The position numbers were made by a program, and so were the translations under genes. A stretch of 64,000 nt of DNA from positions 15,523,001 through 15,587,000 of the forward strand of contig CM075777.1 in NCBI GenBank assembly GCA_037974665.1, written 5' to 3'. Shown here piece by piece: positions 12,647 to 24,425 of the stretch. The notes beneath the pieces are model-generated. The model saw only the letters and a list, made by a program, of their open reading frames with translations, did no database searches and was not told where the DNA came from. The stretch is from Ehretia macrophylla (lineage: Eukaryota; Streptophyta; Magnoliopsida; Boraginales; Ehretiaceae). How positions within the stretch are numbered: position 1 is the stretch's first letter; each line of letters starts with the position of its first letter.

Positions 12647-12883
12647 AGGTAAATGATGCATATAGTCCCTATTGTTTCCTAAAAATTTAATTTAGTGCAT
12701 ACACGTGACCCCTATTTTGGGACTAAAATAATTTTGTTTTAAAAAATAATAGGGATTAAATTAGTTAGTTTTGAATAATAGGAACAATTTTGAATCACTT
12801 TTGTACATATTAATTTTTTGGAACATTAAAGACTAACTTAAAAAAAATATGTAAATAATAGGGACCATATGCATAATTTACCC
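12647..12883. mobile_element. Mutator-like foldback MITE, short member
   Basis: About 30-bp inverted ends: GGTAAATGATGCATATAGTC at left and, at right, the reverse complement of GGTAAATTATGCATATGGTC. The flanks AAGTATAAA (12638-12646) and AACTACAAA (12884-12892) match at 7 of 9 positions, as a worn 9-bp target duplication. The interior uses the same TAGTCCCTATTGTTT vocabulary as the elements at 21115 and 50160. No coding capacity. Confidence 0.75.
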
Positions 12884-12892
12884 AACTACAAA

Positions 12893-13200
12893 TATGAAAT
12901 CAAAGTATGTGATTAAGAAGGACAAAATGTGTGTATATCTTGTAAATGGAATGTGAATGGGTGTTTGGTAGTGGAAATGCTTGGGTCTTGTAACTGAAAA
13001 GACTACATGAAATGAAGAGCAAAGGATAAATAGGTAATTCTTCATTTGATATTTCCTATGCATTAAGGGCATATGAGTAAATGATTTATGAATTGACATT
13101 TTTTGAACTAGAAAAAAGGCCATTAATGTCCACTCCCATTGAATTAACGGTGGGACATGCCTTTACTGATGTGGCATGAACCGTATATGAGACGAACCCT
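12893..13200. other. Intergenic, nothing recognised
   Basis: AT-rich sequence between the foldback MITE and the LTR-like region. I see no reading frame or repeat of note. Confidence 0.4.
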
Positions 13201-15257
13201 TTTTTTTATATTGGAAACAGCCTATTCACGTGAGGGAGGGAGATAAAGAGGGAGAGAGAAAAGAAGAAGAAGAAGAGAAGCAAGAAAATTCTGCTGCGCA
13301 ATTTTGAAAATATGACGATCGGAGGGTCATTTGTGGTCCGATCGAGCTGAAATTTTGTGTATGTGTTCACAACTCGTGGGTTGAAGTCTTCAATATTTAC
13401 GGTCAGAATTTGATTTTGAGCTCTCTAAGTTCCGTTTTTGCTGCGTGAACAGTAGCGACGTGTTTGGAGATTTTTCTCCATCTGTCTAGGTAAGGGGATT
13501 CTTAAAGGTTTTGATAGTTTTAAGCTTGATTTGGGTATGAAACCATGTATTTATGATATGTTTTTGTTGATCAAGCAAGAATATCTTGTTTAGAATTGAT
13601 TTGCAAGTAGTGAATCTGTTTTAATGCTTGAATGAATATTAAATTTCATGTGTTGGCAAGTATATTGTACGTTGAAATTATGGTTAGATGTAAGGTTAAA
13701 CTTTGTTCTTAACTTAAGCATGAAATTTATATGTTGTATATATAAGTTGGGAAAATAATTTTATGGCTTGGGAGCAAAGTTGGTGGATGGTTAAAGTGTA
13801 TATGTGTGTATGAAATGGTTATTGGGTTAAAAGAGGGTTGGTTATGTTTGATTCTTGGTTATGGATTGAAAGCTTAGATTGTATTATGGTGGAAGATTAG
13901 TCTTTTTTAAAGTAAATGCATGTATGTTGGGTTGGTACGTGATGGAAATTTGGGTTAATTGTTGTAGAATGGTAACTTGGTAGAAAGAGGATTAGTTCTT
14001 TGGAAAAGGGGTTGATGGCTTGTATGCTAATTTTGGTGTAATTCATGGTGTTTTGAGTGAATATGTGTATGTAATTTAATGATTGATGGAATTTGGACTT
14101 GCTAGGTGAAGTTATTGTTTTGAAAGATGAATGGAAAATCAAAGCTTAGGCTTGGGTAAAGTGAATGCTTGGTGATAATAAATGCTTGTTGGAAATGAAT
14201 CCTAGTTGGGTAATAATTGCTTAGGTGGAATTAATGTCTAAGTGGTATAAATACATAGGCGAATTGAAGGCTTAAGTAAAAAGAAGGAGTGCTTGAAATG
14301 AATCCTATCAAACGTGTTATTAAAGTGCTTATTGATTATTAAAGTGTTTATCAAATGTCAATGTGATACTAAAGTGTTATTGTTTGCTTAAATGTTAGAG
14401 GGACAACCTACTTTGTTGTCCTCTCGCTTAAAGTGCATTGAATGAATGTTCTAATGATTGATTGTGTATTATCGAGAGGTTGCAAACTTTTATTATGGCA
14501 CGGTAGTGTTATGTCTCCACTGGGCAGTAGCGGGCTTGCCAGTGGTTGGTTACACAGCCTCCGCGACTTATTCCCCCACTCGCATGGTCGGTGAAAGCTA
14601 TAGGGTGTTGGGTTGTAGGATTTCGGGGTATATCCGGAGTACACCCACCGGTGTTATAAGGGGATTATCGACATTGCAAACGCATTGGAGCAAATGAAAC
14701 GGGAGTGATAAGGTGGAATGGAAACCGTATCCTCTTCTTGAGTGGTTTTAAAGCTTTATTGTTACTTATTGAAGTGTTGTATATTTTCTTATAATGTTTA
14801 ATGCTTATATGTTTTCTATTAATGTTAAATTGCTTGCATATCTCATGGCATTCATGCATCACGAAAAGGTTTTCCAAAGCCTCCCGTGTTCCCCTCTCAC
14901 TGAGCTTTATGGCTCACCCCTTTCATTTTACAAAATGTTTTCAGGTGAACTCTTGGGATTCAAAGATTAGTGCCATCGAAAAGATTTTGAGAGATCCTTT
15001 GTGTTTGTACAACTAGTTTAAATTGGGAAATCTCTTCTAATAGAAAATTGTTATAAAGAGTTACTGTAATGGATTCTTGAATTATATCGAATGTAATGGA
15101 AGGATTTTAGTTGCTCTGATGTACTATTTTATAGGTATTAGTGAACGGGGTACTGTATTGTGCCTTAGCGGACTTAGAAGGAGCGATCTTCTTAAGTTTG
15201 TAGCATCACAATCACGTTAATATTTTGTGAATTCGTGATTATTCTATGGTATCAGAG
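13201..15257 (+). mobile_element. LTR remnant with PBS-like end, possibly Tekay/Del-like
   Basis: About 2 kb of non-coding LTR-like sequence. It holds a 27-bp hairpin at 14398-14425 and a GC-richer block to about 14700 (GGGTGTTGGGTTGTAGGATT near 14606) that recurs at 63521-63800 in the right-edge LTR element. It ends at TGGTATCAGAG (15247-15257), which matches the usual plant initiator-Met tRNA primer site. No gag or pol follows; ordinary sequence resumes by about 15300. The left boundary is uncertain because no TGTGACG-type start is seen. The clade is inferred from the long LTR and Met primer site. Confidence 0.5.
14398..14425. promoter_or_regulatory. LTR hairpin
   Basis: The arms AGGGACAAC and GTTGTCCTCT flank a 7-base CTACTTT loop. 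The same hairpin with compensating variation occurs at about 62811-62838 and 63521-63548. Its function is unknown; an RNA or DNA structural element of the LTR is inferred. Confidence 0.55.
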
Positions 15258-15885
15258 ATTTTATTAATAGGGGTTCGTGACACGTACCCCTTCATATAAT
15301 ACTCTACTATCAAATGTTTACCATGTCATTGAAGGTTAACACCATTTTATTAATGCGCATCTACCTACACAAAAAAGGAAAAAAAAAGATATCCATCTAA
15401 CACATTACTGTGGGTATTATTATGGGGTGCAATCCTCTTATAATAATAATAGTATTCACTTCTGTACGAGTCATCTTTTAGAATAATTTCAGAGCATTAT
15501 TCATTTTCTTACACTTATAATATGATTAATCAATGTCATTGCTAATAAAATATGTCATATATAAAATAGTGAGATATCATGTGCTCTTACAACGATATAA
15601 AGAGTTATAATTAAATTTTGGATGAAAATATAATGATCATTATACTATAAAGTACTAATGGAGTATAAAAAGATGAAATAATTTTGGTAACTCTAAAAGG
15701 GACTGAGGTTATTTGGGATTCATCCATAAACTCGTAGGGCTATTTATCTTTTACCACATTTCCTATTACAAAGGTGGATCCATATTAGGGACGGTGGGAT
15801 AACAGGCTTCATTGAACCTGAATTTTTTCTTAAATATAAAGATATTTTGAAGGTATTTAGTTTGAAATATTAATCTAACCCTTAC
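15258..15885. other. Intergenic, nothing recognised
   Basis: AT-rich spacer between the LTR remnant and the Tat element. No open frame, repeat or signal that I can support. Confidence 0.5.
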
Positions 15886-16047
15886 TGACAGGGGGTACCT
15901 GAGCCAAAACCAACGTAACTAGGTCACCTCTCGATCTCACCACGTGACCCGACCCATAATTGACCTGTGCGAACTCCAACGGTCATGACCAGCATTTCGG
16001 ATGGGACACAAAGCAGATATCGGGCTCAAATCAAGGGGTAGTGACTC

Positions 16048-16612
16048 TGTGACGCCCCGAACCAACACTCCCACGCCTGCAGGATACTCCCTGGACTTAG
16101 GGCCCAAGCGAGCACCGAGGCCGAGGCGAGTGGGCCCGGAAACGCACTATGTAGTATTGTCCGCTGTGGAGCCCATACCCCTCACGGATTTGTCTTCGCC
16201 CAGCCACTGCCAGGAAAAGCGCGTTGCACGATATGAGGAGACTTCTCCTTATATCTAGTAGCCCAAAGACCTCCTCATCCGATGTGGGATATTACACCCG
16301 TCCCCCCTTGGGGACCCAGCGTCCTAGCTGGCCATACGAACGCGTCGACTTTGATACCATTTTGTAACGCCCCGAAACTAACACTCCCACTCCTGCAGGA
16401 TACTCCCTGGACTTAGGGCCCAAGCGAGCACCGAGGCCATGGTGAGTGGGCCCGGAAGCGCACTATACAGTATTGTCCGTTGTGGAGCCCATACCCCTCA
16501 CGGATTTGTCTTCGCCCAGCCACTGCCAGGAAAAGTGCGCTGCACGATATGAGGAGACTTCTCCTTATATCTAGTAGCCCAAAGACCTCCGCGTCTGATG
16601 TGGGATATTACA
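16048..16612 (-). mobile_element. TRIM (terminal-repeat retrotransposon in miniature)
   Basis: Two 249-250-bp terminal repeats (16048-16296 and 16363-16612) flank only 66 bp. On the minus strand the LTR begins TGTAATATCCCACATC. The Met-tRNA-like primer site TGGTATCAAAGTCG is the complement of 16346-16359, and a purine-rich tract (complement of 16297-16312) precedes the 3' LTR. A perfect 5-bp target duplication GACTC lies at 16043-16047 and 16613-16617. No coding capacity, as expected for TRIMs. The LTRs differ at several sites, so the insertion is not recent. It lies inside the Tat LTR and is therefore younger than it. Confidence 0.93.
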
Positions 16613-16720
16613 GACTCTATCCACTGGGTAATAGCCTTGTCCAACGGGTATGCAGCGCAGGTAGACTGGTGGCGTGTCGGGCAACATTAGGCACTAATTG
16701 CTGCCCGGACCCCAAATTAG

Positions 16721-16728
16721 TATATATA
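16721..16728 (+). promoter_or_regulatory. TATA box of the Tat LTR
   Basis: TATATATA about 210 bp before the LTR end, followed by GAGCTC. The position fits an LTR promoter. Confidence 0.5.
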
Positions 16729-16938
16729 GAGCTCTTTTTCACATTTATGAGGTAACTAAAATCGTGCAATTAATACTCTCAACTATCTAATTGTTCAACT
16801 CGGACAAGCTAATTATTCTCACACCCGAGGGAAAACATGGGCCTTCACCCCCGCCTTTCCTTCTCTTCCTTGTGCAGGTTTAGGTGCTGAAGTCAGACAC
16901 TGAGCTCAGGAAATTGGAAGTTTCCACCCTTAACAGTT

Positions 16939-16956
16939 TGGCATCGTCTGTAGGAA
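16939..16956 (+). other. tRNA primer-binding site of the Tat element
   Basis: TGGCATCGTCTGTAGGAA closely matches the TGGCGCCGTCTGTGGGAA site common in plant Tat elements, with two transitions. It sits three bases after the LTR end. Confidence 0.75.
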
Positions 16957-16998
16957 GAGTAATCATATTCTCTCCTCACCACCCACTGAGAAACCACC

Positions 16999-17806
16999 AT
17001 GGTAGAAACTAAGAGTCACAACTTGCCGGTAGAAGACTAACCCTCCTCGGGCGAGGGTCTCGAAATCGCACAGGTACCTAGACAAAATCTAACCTAAACC
17101 GACGTTGGAATGAGCCAACGTATACATTTTGCCTCACAAGATACCTAACCCGAATGTGATGAATCCATGGCCTACTTGGCCCCAAAAATGAAATTGTTGT
17201 TTCGGATATTTGGAGAGCTCAAAGAGCAGGTAACGCGGTTAGTTGTAGGCCAGTCAGCCCCTTCGGCCACTGCACCTCAGTAGACACGGCCCCAATTCCG
17301 TATCCCTGTCCTGGGGCAGGCCCGGGCACAGGATGCCGAAGAAGCTCTTAGAGTGACCAGCCGGCCTGAAGGGACTAGAAGCAAGAGAGGATCCCACATG
17401 GACCCCGAGCAGGCTAAGACTACGGCTGCCATAACCAGTCATTAACCAACTCGGTATCAGTCCTCTTGCTCCCGAGGTCCTAGCTACGCCCTTGCCCACG
17501 GGCAACTGGATACCCCACTTGGTGACGTATAACGAGAACGGGGACCCTGCTAGCCACATGTTAAATTTTGATCACCATATGGCTCTCTACGACATGACGG
17601 ACTTCATGAAGACGAAGACATTCCCGACCACCTTAGTGGGCAATGCACTGGACTGGTTCTAGAAATTTTGTCCCGACTCGATTGAGAACTTCCATCAGAT
17701 AATCAAGGAGTTCTTGTCCCGCTTCATCGGAAGCCAACGTGCAACCTGCCATACCTCGTCGCTGTTGTTGGTAAAACAGCAGAAGGGAGAAGGCTTGAGG
17801 GCATAC
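16999..17806 (+). pseudogene. Tat gag, N-terminal part
   Basis: An ATG at 16999 (MVETKSHNLPVED) starts a degenerate gag. The capsid-like core is readable at about 17530-17806: DPASHMLNFDHHMALYD, then TFPTTLVGNALDWF, a stop where a Tyr/Ser-type residue is usual, FLSRFIGSQ, and KGEGLRAY at the break. The break at 17806 is the insertion point of the 8.4-kb LTR element, and the frame resumes at 26215. Early stops, such as TAA near 17039, show decay. Confidence 0.8.
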
Positions 17807-19170
17807 TGATCGTAACTCAGTGTGCGTATAAAAAGTATGTAAAATTAACCAAGTTTTAAAACCCGCAAGTGCACAGATCATGTAGTGTAGTATGCTCTGA
17901 GTACCGAGTTGAATTCATCAGGGAAGCTTGTTAGTTAGTTAGTGAAGTAGTGTGAGAATATTTAAGTGAAAACGTGATAGTTTGAAAAATGAGTAAAGTA
18001 TCGTGCAAGAAAGGTAATTTAAACTAAACTAACTATGGTTTTGAAGAATACGAGAGAAATGATCTAGGGGGTCGGATAAATAATGAGGCAGTTAATCTAA
18101 GCTTGGTATCCAAGATTCTCTGATTCTATGCAAGGGTTAAGCTACAAGCGTTAACCTAGTTAATTTCCTTAGTTTGATTAAAGTCCCGATTACTATGTCT
18201 GTTATAGGTGTCGTTCTATCTACGAGTCCGTTATATAGTCGTAGTATGGATCTGTACTTGTAACCTAGTGTAACTAGTCTGTTTTAACTAAGTAATCAAC
18301 AACTTCATGAGTTAGAAACTATGGTACAACCTATAGTCTTATGGAATCTATAGTACAACCTATAGATTCACTTATTAAAACGTGGATATATTGCACGAAA
18401 GTAAAGCAATCATAACATCTACTATAAGCATTATGTAAGAAAGACAATGCTAAATTAATACAAGCCATATATTGCATTTAAATCAAATTATCTGAATCCG
18501 AGACCATAGATTAAAAGACCGTCATTTACAATATTTTCCCCTATATATAAATCTATTCAAACATTATAAATAAATACAAACTGTACAAATAAGAGAGTCA
18601 AGAAATGCTCCCCCGTATTGGTGAACGTGTATTTCTGATTTTTTGGAATTGAGCAGAGGTTCCTCGCAAAAATAGCTATTCAGATAGAACTTCCCCCGAA
18701 TAAGAGCTACTTGGGCAGAACTTCCCCCGAATAAGAGTTTTTGTCAAAAGCTATTCGGGCATAATTTTTCTCGTATTCTACAAACTAAAATTACAATATT
18801 ATTCTAACCTAATACAAAACTAGCCTAACAAAAATTGACCTAAATTAAAACTAACTTGAAACTGTATTAAAAACTGATTGAATTCTTAGGACCAGGGGGT
18901 ATTTATAGACCTCCCCTTAGCTTCTCATTAGACCACTCGGTGAATGGGGTGGTGCCATGGCCCATGGGAGGCCATGGCCCATGGGAGGCCATGGTTGTGC
19001 CAAACACACACCACGGCCTAATGAGGGGCTGTGGTATGGGTGGTAGCCACCCGGCCCACGCGTGGCCATGTGTGGTCACACGGGCATGGTCGACGTGGCC
19101 TCACCACCAAATTAATATGCAAAAGTAGTTAGAAAAACGTGGTTTAAGTATTGCAATAACAGACATATCA
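17807..19170 (-). repeat. 3' LTR of the LARD-like element
   Basis: 1,364 bp, homologous to 24450-26209 but with an internal deletion near 19090. The GCCATGG-rich, GC-rich stretch at 18945-19100 follows the minus-strand TATA box at 18900-18907 in plus coordinates, so it lies upstream of the start on the minus strand. Confidence 0.9.
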
Positions 19171-19669
19171 ACATCCCCAAACCTTAACCTTACTTGTCCT
19201 CAAACAAGATTGCTTCTAAACACAATGACTCCAAAATGAATGATAACAAATTTTGCAAGTCAAAATTTGAAAACAGATTAATACAACCCATTCCAACCCC
19301 TTGTCATGTTTTTTTAAAAATTGATTATGAAAAATGCAATTCGCCATTTTTTTAACAAGTTCATCAGTTAATGTTAAGAGTAATAAGAGAACTTTTATAT
19401 AGTTTTCACAAATATATACTCTTTTGAAAATGAACTATTGATTGTTTCGGAGTATATATTTAGAAGTAAACTAAGCAGATTAAGTTCAATCAAATTCAAA
19501 CTTTCAGGACCTGCAAACATATTAGACTTTGATATTCTTGCCTATTTGTAATCAAACTCTTGATCATGCCTTAACCCTTTTTACATTTGCCAGAAAAATA
19601 AAAGTACAACTTACTACTATATCTGTTTAGTGCTTAGTTTCCTTTTGCTTTCTGGATATCCCATGTAAC
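19171..19669. other. LARD interior next to the 3' LTR
   Basis: The complement of 19171-19185 is a purine tract (AAGGTTTGGGGATGT) adjoining the LTR: the polypurine tract of a minus-strand element. The rest is AT-rich without a usable frame. Confidence 0.6.
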
Positions 19670-20194
19670 CAGTGGCAGACCTAGGCACCCGGGTTAGGGT
19701 GTACACTACAAGTATCTTGGGTCAGAGTTAATAACTGAGGTCAGAAAACTTATCTATCGATAAACTATTTAAGCACATTATAGCAATTATGAAGAAATAA
19801 ACACACTAAAGCATATAACAATTACAATCCTAGCAAAAAAAAATTATAACAATTACAAAAATATAAGCACTAAAATATTTATGAAGTCTTTGTAAATAGA
19901 AAACTCAGTCCGCGTTATTGATCTGCAGGATGGAGGAAGAAGAAGAGAGCCAACTTTGCTGAAAAAAAATAAAAAAAAAAGACGTGAAAATTTTTGATGA
20001 AAAACACTTTTTGATCAAAAAGCAATCTTTAGTCTTTTTTATACTTTACCAAACATCAAAAAAGTCGTGGCTTGTACGGTGCAACACTGTACATTTTTGT
20101 TTTAATATGTAATTACTAATTCACCCCTCACTTTTTGAGGCTAAACACAGCATGTGCATGTGCACATGCTAGTACCAATGTAAATCTGCCACTA
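19670..20194. mobile_element. hAT-like non-autonomous element
   Basis: The ends are CAGTGGCAGACCTA at left and, at right, the complement of TAGTGGCAGATTTA. A perfect 8-bp target duplication CATGTAAC lies at 19662-19669 and 20195-20202. The 8-bp duplication and (C/T)AGTGGC-type ends are typical of plant hAT elements. No transposase frame is visible in its 525 bp. Confidence 0.9.
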
Positions 20195-20202
20195 CATGTA
20201 AC

Positions 20203-21105
20203 GAGCATTAAGGCCAACAATCCCGAGCCAGATGGCCGAAGTTGTCAGGTTTTAAGGGGCCCTTACGTGCCTTAGTCACCTGAGATATCCAAGCTCGAAA
20301 CTTTACACTATAGCATATATCCCAAATTAAAATGTTTAGGATAGTGGTGCTTTAAAGATTTGCAACATATTTACACCAAAACACTTCAAAAGTAAAGGTA
20401 TGTACATCACTTTTTTTTTCCTTTTTTTCTTCTTTTTTTTTCTTTTATCCATACCATATACATACAAATGTGATAGAGTAACATAGCAGAATGAGAACTA
20501 GAAGTTCTCATAACAAAGGGTAGTCATATCTCAATCCTTTCAAATTCACAAACCCATCAATTGAAGAAAAGAAGAACAACTTAAGTTTACTTATGAATAT
20601 AATAACCCAAAGTTTTTTCTTTTAGTCATTCCTCAGAGTTTTTTCACAGTACTTAGCTAAAAACACAGGTTCTCAAATCATCTAAATCATCTTCCTCTAA
20701 ACAAGTAAGGTAGCAAAATACTCTTTCTCAAGAAAAATGTTCATCAAATGATCTGTTTCTTGCATATTGAAAAATGTTATCATGAAATATCGCACCCCCA
20801 CGCTGAAACTTTGCTTGTCCTCAAGTAAATAGCAATGTAAAACAAGTGTAACATGCAAGTAACAATATAATGACAAATGTTACATCCTCAAACCTATGGT
20901 TTGCTCACTATTCAACATATATTGATTAGGTTCAAAGAGAAATGTAGTAAGGAAAGAAATCACCTGATATCAAACATTTTTATGTTGATGTATAAGAATG
21001 TGTCTATAACCTTTGTCAAAAGATGAATCGTTCTACAACTCATTAAAGATTAGTAGACAAAATTTTATAGGATTATCATCAATACAACAAAAATGGTTAG
21101 CTATA
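20203..21105. other. LARD interior, no coding seen
   Basis: AT-rich sequence with a pyrimidine-rich run at 20410-20450 and a TTGTCCTCAAGTAAAT segment near 20815 resembling 19190. I cannot support a frame. Confidence 0.5.
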
Positions 21106-21114
21106 CTAAATAAA

Positions 21115-21600
21115 GGAAATTTTTCACAAATAGTCCCTATTGTTACCTAATTGTCTCAGTTTAGTCCTTATTATTTTATTTGTCTCAATTTAGTCCTTAC
21201 TGTTTGCAAAAAAATCCTAATTTCGTCCCTATTGTTTAAAATTTCTCAATTTCATCCTTATTGTTTCTCAAAAAGTTTCAATTTTGTCCTTATTGTTTCT
21301 AAAAAGTTTCAATTTCGTCTCTATTGTTTTCTTAAAGTTTCAAATTTGTACATATTATTCAAGGACTAAATTGAGATTTTTTAAGAAACAATAGGGACAA
21401 ATTTGAATTTTTTTGAAAATAATAAGGACGAAACTAAAACTTTTGGCAAACGTTAAGGATGAAATTGAAAAACTTAAAGCAATAGGGATGAAATTGAAAC
21501 TTTTGGGGAAACAATAGGGACTAAATTGAGACATTTTAAATAATAGGGACCAAAACTGAAATTTTTTGCAAACAATAGGGACTAAATATGAGATTTTCCC
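21115..21600. mobile_element. Mutator-like foldback MITE, long member
   Basis: Perfect 9-bp target duplication CTAAATAAA (21106-21114, 21601-21609). The left arm carries repeated TAGTCCCTATTGTT-like units about every 25-30 bp (TTTAGTCC, TTTCGTCCC, TTTCATCC, TTTTGTCC). The right arm carries the complementary series (AATAGGGACTAAAT), so the whole element folds back on itself. No coding capacity. Related to 12647-12883 and 50160-50557. Confidence 0.88.
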
Positions 21601-21609
21601 CTAAATAAA

Positions 21610-22313
21610 AATGGACAAAACAAATGTATAGGGGAGAAACTAAAAAAAAATATGATCACAGAAAATAACTAATATATTAAGCAAATAATTTAACTACCCA
21701 GACCATTTATACTCTTTTATGGGGTTCTAGAGTTGTATTAAAACTACTTTGAGTACTAGTTTTTCCAGAGATTTCTGCGCTCACAACATTTAGTGCTTTC
21801 CTTTGGCATACTAAAGGCCACAGCCAGTTCCATAGGGTCAAGGATACTACAGTGGGGTTTTACGTTATAGACATTACATCTGGTGTATGCTCACACTCCT
21901 AACCACCTTATCAAGTAATCCCCACCAACCCCCTTCTTCATTAATCTGATATAGTAGCTCACACTGCGAGACAGAGTTGCACAATTAAGCCAACCTCACA
22001 CAGAAACATACAGTGACCACTAGTAGTATGACAATTGTACTTCTATTAATGTTCCATAGGGTTAAAAACCCAAACTACATAAAACTACAAAAAGATTCAC
22101 AGGGTAAATGTAAACGACAAAAATTAAACTAAAACATTAAAGTATTGAAAAGAACACTAGGTTGCCTCCTAGTAGTGCTGAGTTTTACGCCCTTAGCCAG
22201 GAGTAGATGTTAAAGCCATCTATGTTTAAAATTCTTCGGTACATATTGCCTGATAATCCTTTCAGCACAGATTTTGAATGGAAAATGATCATGCAATAGA
22301 TTATTCATTCTTT
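21610..22313. other. LARD interior between MITE and gag-like frame
   Basis: AT-rich and non-coding as far as can be seen. It is the 3' untranslated side of the minus-strand frame. Confidence 0.5.
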
Positions 22314-24250
22314 CTACATAACATGACTTTTCCAAATCACATTGAAAATGTGACAATTCCCATCCCTTCCCAATGTGATATGTGTGGGTATGTTCTCGAC
22401 TATGTCAACATGGGCCATAGTGTATTGTAAAACAGTGTGTCCGAATTTCAATTGTTCAACCCATAAGTTAAAAGCAAATAACATATTATTCAGAAATGGG
22501 TCAAATCCAAATTGTGCCTCCATGGGTAATGTTGTGAGCTTCACAACAGAGGAAGACGCATCAAATGAAGAAGTAAGATAACCTTCAACAAGAGAGAGGA
22601 TGTATGTCAAAGCTTCCTTATCAATATTATAACCAGTTAAAAGGGTCATAAAAGCATTGGACTCATTCTCATGATCAAATTGATACAAAAGTCGTTCAAT
22701 CTCATTAACTTCTTCTTTAGAAGATAAGAAAGATAGAGGAATCAAAGTAGACTCAATAGACTCGTCCTGACAGAGTATGGATTCTATGAAAGTGGGTGCA
22801 CCCATCTTCCTTGAAGATGAATCAGAGTCGGGTTGAGTTAGGATATCACTAAGGTCATCCTGTCCTTCTAAGTAAGACGTTTCATTATCTTTTTCCTCAA
22901 ATTCATTTTCCCTTTCAGATTTTTTCCAATTAATCTTGCTCATTACATTAGTCTGGTCACATGTTATTTCATCAAAGGGGTTCATAACAGACTGAATGTG
23001 TTGATATAAAGATTGAAGCATGTGAGTATTGGATTTGACAAGTTGAGAAAGTTTATCAAACTTGTCATTGGACATGGATTCAGGAGGTTCAGAGTCAACC
23101 CAATCATCTTGGTGATCATTTTGTTTGAAAAGATTAAATATAGGGTCACCAAAAGATTCAGATTGAAAAGGTAAAGGGAGTTGGCTTTCAAAGTTTTGAG
23201 AAAAATTTTCTTGACCCTAAAGTGATGGCAGGTTTTGCCATTCTGGAGTGTGTGCCTCAGCCATATTGTCTACCTTGATTCTAGTGTTACATTATCTACC
23301 CCTATTATCTCTACAAAATACTTCTACCTCATCAACCTGGTTTTGGGTAGTTTCGTGATAAATGAAACTAGATTGGTCTTGCGAACTCATAACAGGTTGA
23401 ATAGGGTGCTCGTCTTTCACCCAACCATTTGTACTCTCGGCTAGTTGACCGATTTGGTATTGTAGCCTATCTATGGATTGGTGGTTCAAAGTCAACCAAA
23501 TCATCTTGGTGATCATTTTGTTTGAAAAGATTAAATATAAGGTCACTAGAAGATATAGATTGAAAAGGTAAAGGGAGTTGGCTTTCAAAGTTTTGAGAAA
23601 AATTTTCTTGACCCCAAAGTGATGGCTGGTTTTGCCATTCTGGAGTGTGTGCCTCAGCCATATTGTCTACCTCGATTCTAGTGTTACATTATCTACCCCT
23701 ATTATCTCTACAAAACACTTCTACCTCATCAACTTGGTTTTGGGTAGTTTTGTGATGAATGAAACTAGATTGGTCTTGCGAACTCATAACAGGTTGAATA
23801 GGGTGCTCGTCTTTCACCCAACCATTTGTACTCTCGGCTAGTTGACCGATTTGGTCTTGTAGCCTATCTATGGATTGGTGGTTGGATTCGACAAGTTGGA
23901 CAAGTTGGCTAATCTTGTCATCGAAGTTTGGGTCAGGAGAACTAAGTTCAACCGAGCTAGGATAACAAAAGTGTTGATTGAAAGAGTTAATTTCGAAGCT
24001 TTCGATAAACTCGGAAGAAGTGAAGTTAAGGTTTTGAAATATATTTTCAAAATTTAGAGGTAAAAAGAAGAATTATTTTTATCCCAAAATAAATTTTGAT
24101 AATTTTGCCACTTTGGATTATATGCATTAGAATACAAATCTTTGTTTGAAAAATAACCTTGACCAGTAGAATCATAACTATGTAAAAACTTGGAATTTTG
24201 GGGACAATTTACAATGGTACGTCCAAAACAAACTTTACATGAATTTGGGA
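22314..24250 (-). pseudogene. gag-like frame of the LARD element with tandem-duplicated segment
   Basis: Minus-strand reading. Near 24230 a CKVCFG...NCPQN stretch looks like a worn zinc knuckle, followed by YSNAYNPKWQNY, a wording common in plant gypsy gag proteins. Then come two head-to-tail copies of a 395-397-bp unit (plus-strand 23087-23481 and 23482-23878), each encoding QIGQLAEST...HPIQPV, NRGR, a stop, and EAHTPEWQNQPS. The final part, from 23075 to 22314, is open for 253 residues (MSNDKFDKLSQLVKSN...), acidic and without a recognised fold. Stops at NRGR in both copies mean that either the product is broken or the stop predates the duplication. I do not recognise the 253-residue tail; it could be a lineage-specific gag C-terminus. 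Confidence 0.65.
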
Positions 24251-24425
24251 TAGGGTGTTAGGGTATGTCATTAAAAGCCTATTGATCGGATGAAACATTA
24301 AAATGAGGAATTTTCCAATCAACTAAAATTTCCCATTTTTCTTAGAATAAAATAAATACAGTAGATAAAACAAACACTTAAACAAGTTCACAAATAAAAT
24401 ATCAAAAACTAAACTACACCGTGTT

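Larger units (their letters stand above)
15886..16935 (+). repeat. Tat element 5' LTR (interrupted by TRIM)
   Basis: It starts TGACAGGGGGTACC and ends TTAACA, two bases before the tRNA primer site. Removing the TRIM and its duplicated GACTC leaves about 480 bp. TATATATA at 16721-16728 is a likely promoter TATA box. No second copy of this LTR is in the window. Confidence 0.75.

Noticed and set aside
14458-14697. 79-codon open frame in the LTR remnant
   Set aside because: A similar frame appears in the related LTR at 63536, but both sit in non-coding LTR DNA and the reading is not preserved.
16048-16612. TRIM as a possible Cassandra element with 5S rRNA sequence
   Set aside because: No 5S-like internal promoter text is visible in the LTRs; it is an ordinary TRIM.
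18940-19128. 62-codon open frame in GC-rich DNA
   Set aside because: It lies in the LTR of the LARD-like element and consists of GCCATGG repeats.
22314-23075. 253-codon open frame as a host gene
   Set aside because: It lies between the LTRs of a minus-strand element, next to gag-like tandem repeats, so an element-encoded product is far likelier.
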